From the NCBI GenBank assembly GCA_028274465.1, contig CM051455.1, positions 114,427,547-114,491,546 on the forward strand: 64,000 bases of DNA, given 5' to 3'. Under the pieces are notes generated by a model. It was not told the origin of the DNA, searched no databases, and saw nothing but the letters and a program-made list of their open reading frames with translations. Of the stretch, positions 10,099-20,427 are shown piece after piece. Numbering within the stretch: position 1 is the first letter of the stretch; each line of letters opens with the position of its first letter. The position numbers were made by a program, and so were the translations under genes. Origin of the DNA: Plantago ovata. Taxonomy: Eukaryota; Streptophyta; Magnoliopsida; Lamiales; Plantaginaceae.

Positions 10099-13000
10099 CT
10101 AAATATCTAGGGCCTGCTTCTTCACATAATAAACATGAATCCATTTGATCCATAACTTATCTTCCTTATTGTTTATTGGCCACAGAAGTTTGTAATAAGC
10201 AACCTTATTCCAAGACGGTAAATGAACCAAACCAAGTCCACCCTCTTTTTTGGTACGACAAATATTATCCCAAGAAACCAACGACTTCTTACTATCCCCT
10301 GTCCAAAGAAAACATCTACAAATGGCCTCCACAGACTTCATTACTTTTTTCGGGAAGAAGAAAACTTGGCACCAATAATGCTGCACAGAATAAAGCACAC
10401 TTTGAATGAGCTGAAGACGCCCCCCATAGATAAGTAGCCTTGTTGTCCAGTGAGTTATGCAACATTTTATCAAGGAGGGGTTGATATTGGCTTATAGATA
10501 ATATTTTGGCATTTAGAGGTATGCCAAGATATCTAAAAGGAAGCTGGCCCTCATTCAGTTGATTGTAGGAAAGGATAGAGGCCTTCACAGCTAGAGAAAC
10601 ACCGCCAAAATAAACCTCACTCTTACGCACGTTTGCAATGAGCCCAGAGGTTTTACTAAAAATATCAAACTTCTTCAACAAAGCACTAACAGATTTCAAG
10701 TTGCCTTTGCAAAAGAAGAGAAGGTCATCAGCAAAGATCAAGTGAGTGATGTGGAAAACACCACACTTCGGATGGTACTTGAAATCCTTCTCATTCTTCA
10801 AAGTTCCCATCACCCTACTCAAATACTCCATACATAATACAAACAAGAAAGGAGAAATGGGGTCACCTTGACGCAATCCCTTACCACCCGCAAAAGGCTC
10901 AGTCAATCCCCCATTCAAGCAAATTTGATAAGAAACCGTAGTAAGACAAGTGATCACCCATTTCACAAATTGAGATGGAAATTCCAATGCTCTCATTAGA
11001 TTTTCAACAAAACCCCAATGAATAGAATCATAGGCTTTTTGTAAGTCCATCTTAATCATACATCTAACCGACAAGTGCTTCTTCCCATAACCCCTAATGA
11101 GTTCTTGTGCAAGAATAGTGTTGTCATGGATGTACCGACCGGGAACAAATGCAGCTTGCTCCTGCCCCACTAGATAACTCATCACCTTACTCATTCGATT
11201 AGTAAGCATCTTTGAAATGATCTTGTAGACACTCAAAATGTGTCTAATAAATTATTAAAATCGTCAAATTAAATGATTTTAATATGCTTCTTTTTGTGGC
11301 CTATCAAATTGTGCCACATGGAAATTGTAAAGATTTTAAAGCCACTTAATATTATTTCTCATGAAATAATTACATGGAAAAAAAATGGATTATTTCTGGC
11401 CAATCAAATGGTGCCACGAAATATTAACTGTGTCAATATTATTTTTACATTTAAAAATAATGACATGGGAAAGAAGACTCAAGTTGACCAATCAAATAGT
11501 GCCATGTCATAAAATTAATGCAGTTATTAATTAATTGCTAGAAGTAAATACAGATAAGATCAAATATGTATTGACCAATCAGAATTGGTCCTTCTCTTTT
11601 TTCTCACCTATATAAGGAGCTCATTCTCCACCAAAAAATCACAACTCACAATCTCAGAAGCAGAGCATTCCAGAAGCTAGAAGTCCAAGGAGAATTCAAG
11701 AAGTTCAAGAAGGCATCCACGAAGTTCAAGAAGGCATTCAAGAAGTTCAAGAAGGTCCCAAGGAGAAAATCAGACGTTTGATCCAGGAGAAAGCCATTGC
11801 GCACTTGGAGAAACGTTATTGAAGGTCCAAATTCCACAAAGGAGGATCAAATCAAGAAGGCAAGAAGAATTCAAGACGGAGTTCTTGGTGTTCTTCACCA
11901 GATTCAAGCAAGGAGTGCTGTTTAATTCAAGATCAAGCTAAAAAGCCTTGAATAAACGTTTGCTGAAGATCGAACTTCCTCTAAAGAAGATCGAAGGTCG
12001 GATTTCAAGAAGAACTAGGCATTCGTCGAGATCAAGCCAAGAAGCCCTCGAATAGACGAATTCAAGTCAAGTCCTCCATCCAAATCAAAATCAAGCTCAA
12101 AAGCCCTTGAAGAAGATAGAGATAGTCAAGAAGTTCAAAGAAGAAGTCAACGACATACATCAAGTGGACAAGAAGTTAACCAGCGATCGCCGCCAACTTC
12201 AAGTGAAGATTCAAGAACAAGCTGCGAAGGCCCTTGAATCAACAAATCCAAGAAGTTAACAAGCGTCAACCGCCAACTTCAATCAAGTCAAAGCATCGTC
12301 TCAAGAACAAGCTGCGAAGACCCTTGAGTCAACAAATCCAAGCTTCCAATTCAACCACGAGAAGATCAAAGCATCAAAGTCGCTCAAACTTCTCAAAAGT
12401 CAAGTCCTAGATAATTCTTGAAGAGTCGAATTAGAGGATTCATAGAGATTGTAAACCCAAATTTATTAAATCAATAAAATTTCAATTTGAGCATTTTATT
12501 TGTTACAGATCTTATAGAGCATATTGCAACACGCAATTGGTCTATAGTCTCGGATAGTATTGGCCATCTGAGATTTCGGAATCAAAGTGATAAGAGTGGT
12601 ATTTATACTCTTCAACATTTTTCCAGACCTGAAGAATTCTTTGATGGCTAGCACAATATCGCACCCTATAATAGGCCAAGCGCTTTTATAGAACTTGGAA
12701 GAATAACCATCTGGTCCAGGTGCCTTTACATCACCTATTCCCTTTAACGCCTCAAAAATTTCACTTTCAGAAACTTCAGAAATTAGACCCGGTCGATGAT
12801 CCTGCTGAAGAATGGGTCTAGACCGTACCACCTGAGTATCAACAGCCAAGGAAGTATTTGCAGTAGTCCCCAACAATCCATGGTAAAACTATACCACTTC
12901 ATTCCTTATATCTACCTCCTCAATCAATTTACGGCCGAGAGAATCCAATAACATAGGTATACCAGCCATACCTTTTGATTTAAGAGTAGCATGAAAAAAA

Positions 13001-13107
13001 TGATTGTTCCCATCTCCATACTTCAACCAATGAACCTTTGCTTTTTGGTGAAGAATCTGCTCCTCAATATTATTCCACTTATCAAACTCCTCCTGAGCCC
13101 TCTTCAC
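10099..13107 (-). pseudogene. LINE ORF2, reverse transcriptase, split by a solo LTR
   Basis: The N-terminal part (13107-12508) has QKAKVHWLKYGDGNNHFFH, then APGPDGYSSKFYKSAWPII, TLITLIPKS and DYRPIACCNMLYKI. After the solo LTR the domain resumes at about 11223 with KIISKMLTNRM, QAAFVPGR, IKMDLQKAYDSIHW, GLRQGDPISPFLFVL and the catalytic box HLIFADDLLFF. Further on are LGIPLN and, in another frame from 10473, YGGRLQLIQSVLYS and CRTKKEGGLGLVHL. The catalytic residues are present, but frameshifts and the insertion inactivate it. Confidence 0.9.
11224..12507 (+). mobile_element. Solo LTR (unclassified, probably gypsy) inside the LINE
   Basis: The 1,284 bp insert starts TGTAGACACTC, ends TTTGTTACA and is flanked by GATCT at 11219-11223 and 12508-12512. 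No internal retroelement sequence is present, so it is a solo LTR. In plus orientation it has four CCAAT-box-like modules (11297, 11397, 11485, 11571), a TATATAAG box at about 11611, and an AATAAA signal at about 12474. The part after the TATA box is rich in TTCAAGAAG words. Confidence 0.85.
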
Positions 13108-13238
13108 ATCCTAAAAAAGAACTATATTAAGAAGATCATTTCTAATAGCAAATTGGGCCGCATCTAACTGGGATCTAGTTACAGCTGCTTGAAGTTGTGC
13201 ATGGGAATAATATTTTGTCAAGCCCCTCAGATGCTCTC

Positions 13239-14087
13239 TCACAGCTGTAAGTTTTTCCAAACTCTAAACATTGGAACACCCACCAATTCACAATTCCAGC
13301 CTTGTCTGACAGAAGAAAGAAACTGCTCGTGCTCTGTCATGCAGTTGAGGAATCGAAACCTTGATGGATTGACCCTAACCTCACGCCCACACTGAAAGAG
13401 CAACGGTGAATGATCAGAGGAGCCAGGATTCTTTATTTCTACTACTATGTTACTGAAAAGCTGCATCCACTCCATATTACCAAAGCATCTATCTATCTTT
13501 GAATAGATTAGCCTTTGGTCCTGTTTGTTGTTCCAAGTAAAATGTCATCTAGCATATGGCATTTCCTGTAACTGAGTATCGCAAAGTGCATCTTGGAAAT
13601 CTTGACATTCCAACAGAGTAACAGGTTGTCCCCCAATTTGGTCCCCAGGATGGAGAACGTTATTGAAATCACCCATGATGACCCAAGCACCTGTTACAGT
13701 ACCATGAATCCTTATAAGCTCACTCTATAAAGTAAGCCTTTCATCAAGGGTATTAAGCCCATACACAAAAGTAATACTAAAACTAACAGTAGCAGCTCTA
13801 TCAGTAACTAACCCGTGCAAAGTTTGGTCAGTTTGGGAAACAATCTGAAAATCCAACAAAGAAGAATCCCAGGCTATCCAAATCCGGCCGTTCACCGCAC
13901 TATCATAATTATCAACAAACTGATACAACTGACCAAATCTCTTACGTATACGAACAGCGTTTGGTGTCTTAACCTTTGTTTCCAAAAGCCCCACCAAACC
14001 GACTTTATTTTCACGAATAAATCTAACTACTTCAGACTGTCTAATAGACTTATTTAAACCTCTTAAATTCCAACTAGAGATTATCAT
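13239..14087 (-). pseudogene. LINE ORF2, AP-type endonuclease domain
   Basis: It starts MIISSWNLRGLNKSIRQSEV and carries VGLLETKVK, the N-terminal signature of plant LINE APE endonucleases (WN.RG, then the LETK glutamate). This nuclease nicks target DNA to prime reverse transcription. Later pieces (13690-13508 with a GD.N-like region; 13475-13239 with SSDHSPLLFQC, the catalytic SDH motif) are in other frames, so the domain is broken by frameshifts. It leads into the linker and reverse transcriptase at 13107. Confidence 0.85.
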
Positions 14088-15346
14088 TTAGACATTGGGA
14101 ATAAGAGGACCAGGATCATTACCTAAATCAGCTCCCAGACTATCAGCTCTTAATACTGAAGAAGGCAAAGGCTCCTGTCTATCCACTCCTTCATTTTGCA
14201 AAGCACCAAAAGAGTTAACATGTTCAACATTTGTAGTAGCAGGCCGCTGCACATTTTTGCCACTATTCCCATCATTGTTTGCAGGAGGATTGGGACACCA
14301 TTTCCAGCGCGGCGCCATTCCTTGACTACTGGTTGATTTCCTCTCCTTCTTCTCCTATTCCCTCCTTGTGGTTGTTGAACTTGTGTTTGCTGAACTAGTG
14401 GATTAGGAGCTTGTTCCTCTTGACATATATGACCTATACATTGACATTTTTGGCAGAAAATGGGAATCCATTCATATTCCAGCTTCTGCTCAATTGTTTT
14501 CCCATTCTGCACTTTTAATCGAACCGACTGAACTAGAGGTTGACTTATATCAACCTGTACTAATGCTCTAGCAAGCACCACCTTTGCTTGCCCTTTAGTA
14601 TGATCATCAGTACGCAGAGGAGTCCCTACTACACTAGCAATCTTCTCTAGACTTTCTGTGGCCCAGAATTTAAGTGGCAACTTCGGGAAGCGGATCCAAA
14701 TAGTCATCACAGTGACTTTTTCAGCATTAAAATCAAAATCCTCTGTGTATTTTTGGAGCACAACTGGGTGATTTTTTACTGTATAAGGACCTCCATGTAA
14801 AACCAAATCACACTCCTCTGCAGAGTCAAACCGAGCAATGAAATAGCCATTTTCAAACTGATGTAGGGAAGGTACAACAAGCTTACTCCGAGCTTTCTGC
14901 ACAAACATTTCCATGTAGTTGAGAGTGTGTGCTGCCCCTACCACATATAGTACCAAAGAGTGACTCCATTTTTCTATCTCTGTTTCCAGTTCCTCATCAG
15001 AAAAGACAACACAGACTCCATCTTTATCAACTGTTGGAGCTTGGTATTTTAACTGCAAACTAGTACTTAAATCATGATTACCTTCATCTGTGTGAATCGG
15101 ATTTTCAGTCTCATGTTCTTCCTCCACGACATGCCCATCCCCAGACCAGATCAGCCTTCGAGCAATTTGTCTCTGAGTCAACTCAGCAGTTTCAGCCAGG
15201 TTCAGATCTGTAGATGCCGGAGCCGAGGTCGGTAGCGGCGAAATCATCACAGGAGCATGGGAGGCCGGTGATACCGTAGCCACCCTATCTGAAGTCAACG
15301 ACAAAGTATTCACACCTTGCTGCAAATCAATCGGGTTTATCCCTTT
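14088..15346 (-). pseudogene. LINE ORF1 (DUF4283-like RNA-binding protein), 5' truncated
   Basis: The frame from 15325 carries the plant LINE ORF1 pattern. It has a region like DUF4283 (SLVLYVVGAAHTLNYMEMFV, GYFIARFDSAEECDLVLHGG, VMTIWIRFPKLPLKFWATES), then a zinc-knuckle remnant CQKCQCIGH that lacks the usual last cysteine. Near 14300 the reading shifts to another frame, which continues with MAPRWKWCPNPPANN and ends at 14088. This TAA directly abuts the ORF2 ATG at 14087. The 5' end is open to the LTR junction, so the start is missing. Confidence 0.8.
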
Positions 15347-16548
15347 TGATGAACGAGATTGTCAAACTCGAACAATCAAATAAATTTGTTTTTAGCCAAA
15401 GGCAACTCACAACTACAACGAAACAAGGGCACGTAGTGTAGCAGCAAATACCTCGAGTGTCGATCTCTAAGGACTATACTAGCTTTAACTAACTTAAGCT
15501 TATAAAATCAGAAATCAAACAAAGAATGGATTTTTCTTATCAATTTAATGGAAGCTAGTGATAGTATGATCATTCAAAGCATCGGGTTATAATTATGCAA
15601 GAAGGTACTTGATGAGTTGTATCTTATAAATCAATGATCATGAATTGTCCAATGTGTTCCTTTCAATTCAACACTACGAAGATAGATGGCTTAGATAGAT
15701 CAAAGAATCAAACAATCGTATCAAGTAATTCAACGGCGCGTGGCTACAATCATGCACAATTATGAACCCTAGCTATGAAATCACATACTATCAACAACGA
15801 TAGATTTAGCTACTCATAGATAATTCAACAATACTCATGGCAATATTGAATGAAAACATGTTTGATTGAATTAAATAAAAGCAGTAAAATAATGAGATAC
15901 AATGTTACCACGAAGGTTGTCAATCTCCGAAGAATTGCTAACTCAAAAGCTATGGATTGAAGAGCAAGGGTCTCCAATCTCGCAAGCTAATCTTCCAAAA
16001 CAATAAGAAAAAGAGTCTCCTAAGCTATGAATTCCCAGCACAAGGGGCTAGGGAATTGTCTCTCAAAATATGATCAAAAGGTATGAAAAACATAGAACAG
16101 GGCAAAACATATATATAGACTTCGGAAGGTGCCAGGCGAACCGCCCAGCGTGCCAGGCGGTTCGCCGGGCACGGGGCGAATCGCCCCACGTCCCAGGCGG
16201 TTCGCCTGGGACCTCCAGTGGCGGTGGACGCGTTTTCTTCAATTGGTTTCCTTTTTGGACTCGAATTTTGCCTTCTAGTGACCTTTAAGCCTTGAAACTC
16301 GACCCCTAGACCTCAAAACTCGTCCGGAAACTTCTAGATACATCATGGATGACCACGAAACACCAAATCTTCGCCCGCTTCAACATAATTGCCCATAAAA
16401 ATACGTTTTTCACCTAAAACCTGAGAAATGCAAAGAAAAGGGAAACGTGACACTATTCTAATAAAATGCACTAAAATATAGCTAAATATAGGATAGCTAA
16501 ATTGGTGAAAAAAAGACTCAAATGAAAGTGTAAAATACACGTTCATCA
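15347..16548 (-). mobile_element. Athila-like 3' LTR (element F)
   Basis: This 1,202 bp LTR has the TGATGA...TCATCA ends and is close to those at 484-1688 and 1699-2861. Its left side joins the truncated LINE ORF1, where CCTTT (15342-15346) would be one copy of a target duplication whose partner is not in view. Four GGCG-N3-CGCC palindromes lie at 16135-16145, 16156-16166, 16175-16185 and 16196-16206, with an ATATATATAG box next to them on the minus strand. Confidence 0.85.
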
Positions 16549-16562
16549 AACTCCCCAAACCG
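16549..16562 (-). promoter_or_regulatory. Polypurine tract of element F
   Basis: On the minus strand this reads GGTTTGGGGAGTT and abuts the LTR start, matching the tract at 471-483 of element E. It is the expected plus-strand primer of reverse transcription. Confidence 0.7.
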
Positions 16563-17760
16563 AACCTTTGCTTGTCCTCAAGCAACTAAGCTAGACTCTA
16601 ATGCAAAAAACCAATGCAACACACAAAATGGAGTCTCATGCCAAATGAAATGAACTAATCTATTGAATCTATCAAAAGCTTATGAACAATGGCCATACGA
16701 ATCATAACATTAATATTGGTTGAAGAATACCTCGATTGACTTATACACATTCACATATGCACTATGTTAAACAAGATAGTCTCTCGTAACATTCTCTACC
16801 TGGACCTAGTCACTGACGACGTAATGAAGCATGTTAAAATACGAATGGTTGTCCCGTGCCTATGAAACTGAGGACTTACTACTGTTCACCAAGTTAAGCT
16901 TTTTTGGGGTCTTTTTGCTTTTTTTCTTTTTTTGTTTTTCCAGATTTAAATTTTCGATTTCTTTCTTCCTTTTTTTTTTTTTTTTTATTTTTATTTTTTT
17001 TTTTTTGTAGCCAGCAGTAGCACAACGAAAAAGTAAATTACAATGACTCACAAACGACCTCCCCAAACCTATTCGTTAGAATAGGTTGGAGAACAAACTT
17101 TACGAAAAAGAAAAACAAACTCACAACACTCAAAAATCGAAAAACAAGTCTCAATGATAGCATAACCCCTCCCCAAACCTATTCGTTAGAATAGGTTTCA
17201 AACAAAGGATCACACAATCTCACACTACCTCCTTCCTAGGCATTTAACAATCTCAAAGCAAGGTGAAGACTTGTTGCCTCTTAGGTACATAATTACACGG
17301 GAAAACAACCACAAGACTCTAACATGCATCATCCTATTATAAAGGCCTTCGTGAACCGCAGTAGAGAAAACACCACTAAGTGATGTCGAGACTACCAAGC
17401 TTAACTAAGTGAAAACATAAATGTGACAAGCCAAGCGAGAAAAACCTCAAACAAATTCATAGAGATGAAACGCATGGTCAAAGGTCATAACTAGTTAATC
17501 TATGCAATACAAAAGTTCAAAAGATTTGGCAATATAACTCCACATAAAACATGCAAAACTAAACTAGGATGAATGTAGTGAATGCAACTAAATACTAAGA
17601 AAGTGATAAACGTGCAAATGCTAATGCAAACATGGTACAAGATACTATACTTCAACGTGCAAAAACCAAACAATTCTACATCAAAGGTTGACATCTCATC
17701 CCCCCACATGAAACTCTAGCTAGTCCCTAGAAATAAGAGAACGAGGAAATAAAAAGTGAT
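16563..17760 (-). mobile_element. Element F, long 3' non-coding region
   Basis: This is retroelement sequence between the last coding region and the 3' LTR. The part to about 16840 is the counterpart of 223-470 in element E. A T-rich block lies at 16900-17008. Two copies of a motif (about 17057-17087 and 17167-17197) combine an inverted repeat AACCTATTC-GTTA-GAATAGGTT with a CCTCCCCAAA tract, which on the minus strand is purine-rich like the primer tract. No protein is supported here. Confidence 0.6.
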
Positions 17761-17761
17761 A

Positions 17762-18479
17762 CTAGATGTTACCGAATGGTTTGGCCTCGGTCGGCTGAGT
17801 ATCCAAGAATGGACTTGTGAAAAGACTAGTTATCAGGATCGTAATCCCCATAGTAGTCCCTCCACAAGCCGGTAAGAAGATCATTGGATTGTTGTAGGCT
17901 TTCTTGTTGTTGGTTGATGAGCTGCTGCTATTCCCACATAATCTCTCTCTCACGTCTACGATGATCTTCAGCTATTTCCCAATCGCGGTTGCGTTGGGCA
18001 ACATATCCATCCAAACTTTGTTGCAACCCTTGGACAGAATTGTTTAGGGCTGCAACACTATCATCAACTCTACCAAATCGATCATCAAGATAAGTCTGGA
18101 AGACGGAGAAATCAAAACTTCCAGACTGCTGTGGGGCGTGAGGTGGTGCTCGTGATGCAGTAGGTGCCCGACGAACATAAGGGATATCATCAATCCGTGG
18201 ACCACGAGATGGAGCAGGATCATCAATATCCATATCCTCTCCTTCCTCTTCTTCCTCTTCATCTTCCTCATCATTATCAGAAATAGGTTGACGAAGGGAA
18301 CGCTCAACATCAGCAGCAGCAACAACGGGCAACTTCATTCTATATCGCTCGCTTGAACCTCAACTGTGGTAGGCGAGATGGGAAGCGCCGACGAATCCAG
18401 TTCATTGATACCATCTACTTCATAGAACTTGCAATACGCGGTGATGAAACACGGATAGATAAAGGGCTTCTTTGCCTTC
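17762..18479 (-). mobile_element. Element F, C-terminal part of the Athila-type ORF after pol
   Basis: The minus strand encodes an acidic stretch (DNDEEDEEEEEEGEDMDID), a Pro/Arg-rich stretch, and a possible short coiled coil (VDDSVAALNNSVQGLQQSLD). This composition is usual at the end of the non-pol ORF of Athila-type elements (often called env-like or putative plant transposon protein). The reading next to 18479 continues the domain seen at 46614-46983, because element A is inserted between them. It is a fossil with at least a couple of breaks. Confidence 0.6.
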
Positions 18480-20167
18480 TGTTGGTCCCTTTAAACAACA
18501 AGAAAAGACTAGAGGGGGGGGGGGGTGAATAGTCTTTTCAAACTTTTGTCGTTTAAAACTTTCTCAGCAAGTACTTATTACTTTTCAGTAATGAGGTTGC
18601 TGATACATAACTTTCTCAGCAAGCGTAAGTTACTTTACAGTAGCTTGGTTTGCTGATACTTAAAATTAGAGAGCGGAAGTCTTTGAAACAATAAGTGCTT
18701 TTTCAGCAAGTAAAGAGTTTCAGCAAGTGAAGTGAGTGTCTGTGTACAAACAGATATAATTTGCTGAAAGTTAAATGCAGTAAGTAAATCACACAAACGC
18801 TTTTATAGTGGTATCTGAGAGTGGCGTAATCTCTCAACTAATCCACTTTGTCCTTTCTAGGACTGAATCCACTAAGATATGATTGAGGTTCCTTACAATC
18901 TCCTATCTAAAGCGATTCAACAGAAACCAAAGCACACTTGCTTTGTCTCCAACCTAAACTAGAGAACTTCAACCTTGTTCTCCACCAAACTTGGTACTTT
19001 TAATCAGCAAAACCTTGCTCGATTAAGTTCCCCCTGGATATCACGCCTGAAAGGGTGTATTTTCAGTTAGAGAGTTTTGGGGTGAGATAACTTAATTATA
19101 ACTTATTCAGTTACAACAAGTAATCTAAGAAACACAACTTGGAATACTTTGCAGTAAACAAGTTTGATTGTTTCTGGTGTCAAGACTTGTTCTTGTTCGA
19201 AAGAAAGAACACTTAACTAATTTCTTAGCCGAGTTTGTTCTACTTCTTCACAAGTAGCTTTTTCAAGCTTTAAGTCTTGGAACGGATCAATGGCAGTAAG
19301 AGTGTTTGAAGGTTTGTGAGTTTTAAGCACAAGTGAGAGTTTGATCACGTTGTTGACACACTTCAACTCTTTGCCGGATGACCTCTATTTATAGTGCAAG
19401 TAAGGAGCCGTTTGAATTTCAAATCCTAAGGCTTTTGTTCCTTAACATGTCACTATCTTGCTTTTGTACTTTCAGCAACAACCTTTGTTTGTCTTCTAGT
19501 CTTCATGTCCTTCGCGTGTAAGCTTTGCATTAAATGCACATTTGAATAGAATTCAAACAGTAACATTGGAGCGCAAAATCACGTACATTCAGCAAGAGGT
19601 CACATATGTTCATCAGCAAGTGTTCATTCTCAGTTTCAGCAAGCACAACCTACTCTGTCTTTCAGATTTTCACTTATGCAATGCTGTTGCTGAAAATTTC
19701 ACTTTCTGAGCAACACGTGCCTTACCAGTCTTCAGCAATCTTCAAGTCTTCAAGTCTTCAAGTCTTCAGATCTTCAAAAGTCTTCAAGATTCTGACCGGT
19801 TTCTTATTTGCTTCAATAATTTGTTTGTAATAAACAAAATACATCTTCAGCAAATGCTTCAATAGGTCATTTTCTTTTCAGAAAAATAAGATTAATTAAA
19901 GCTAAGCATCAATAAGATATTTTCTTTTCAGAAAATAAAATACATCATACGCTAAAGTGTCAATAAATTATTTTCTTCTCAGAAAATAAAATACGTCATA
20001 CACAAAAGAAATAACTTATCTAACACCTATCTAAGTCATCAGCAAACGTTCCTCTTTTACAATGTCCTTAAAATTCTAAAATCCTATGGACCTTAAGAGT
20101 ACTAGTTACTGGACTGTTCTTAATTTAGCATGGTTAATTGCTCATCAAAATTACAAGTTTCCTAACA
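18480..20167 (-). mobile_element. Element A 3' LTR
   Basis: This 1,688 bp LTR is the 3' LTR in the minus orientation. A TATAAATAG core promoter box lies at 19385-19393 (minus). Near the end that meets the internal region in the 5' copy is a homopolymer of 12 G. I counted 16 occurrences of TGCTGA/TCAGCA in it, far above chance. Confidence 0.93.
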
Positions 20168-20182
20168 AATTTCCCCCTTTTT
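20168..20182 (-). promoter_or_regulatory. Polypurine tract of element A
   Basis: On the minus strand this reads AAAAAGGGGGAAATT and abuts the TGTTAGG start of the 3' LTR, the standard position of the plus-strand primer. Confidence 0.85.
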
Positions 20183-20427
20183 GATGTTAGCAATCCATGG
20201 CTAAATTGATTGTTACCCTTTTAGAGGTTTCTGATGTTGAATAAATCAGATGATTAATGCAAGCATACTTGAATTAATAAACAGTAAGCATAAGTAAGTT
20301 GCATAATCAAAACCAATAAGAGTCAAAAAGAATTCATTGCTGAAAGTTATCATTCAGAAGATTACAAGAAAGCATAGATAACAAGGAATCAACAAACAAA
20401 AACTTTAACAAAAACTATTGCAGGGAC

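Larger units (their letters stand above)
9332..15346 (-). mobile_element. L1-type LINE, decayed, split by a solo LTR
   Basis: A poly(T) run at 9332-9342 is the poly(A) tail on the minus strand, and the coding order upstream is ORF1, endonuclease, reverse transcriptase, then a zinc-binding zf-RVT domain, as in plant L1 LINEs. The 5' end is lost where ORF1 meets an Athila-like LTR at 15347. A 1.28 kb solo LTR with a 5-bp duplication lies inside the reverse transcriptase. ORF2 is spread over all three minus frames with several stops, so the copy cannot work. Confidence 0.9.

Noticed and set aside
9553-10437. Plus-strand frames opposite the LINE
   Set aside because: They are antisense shadows of the LINE reverse transcriptase and zf-RVT domains.
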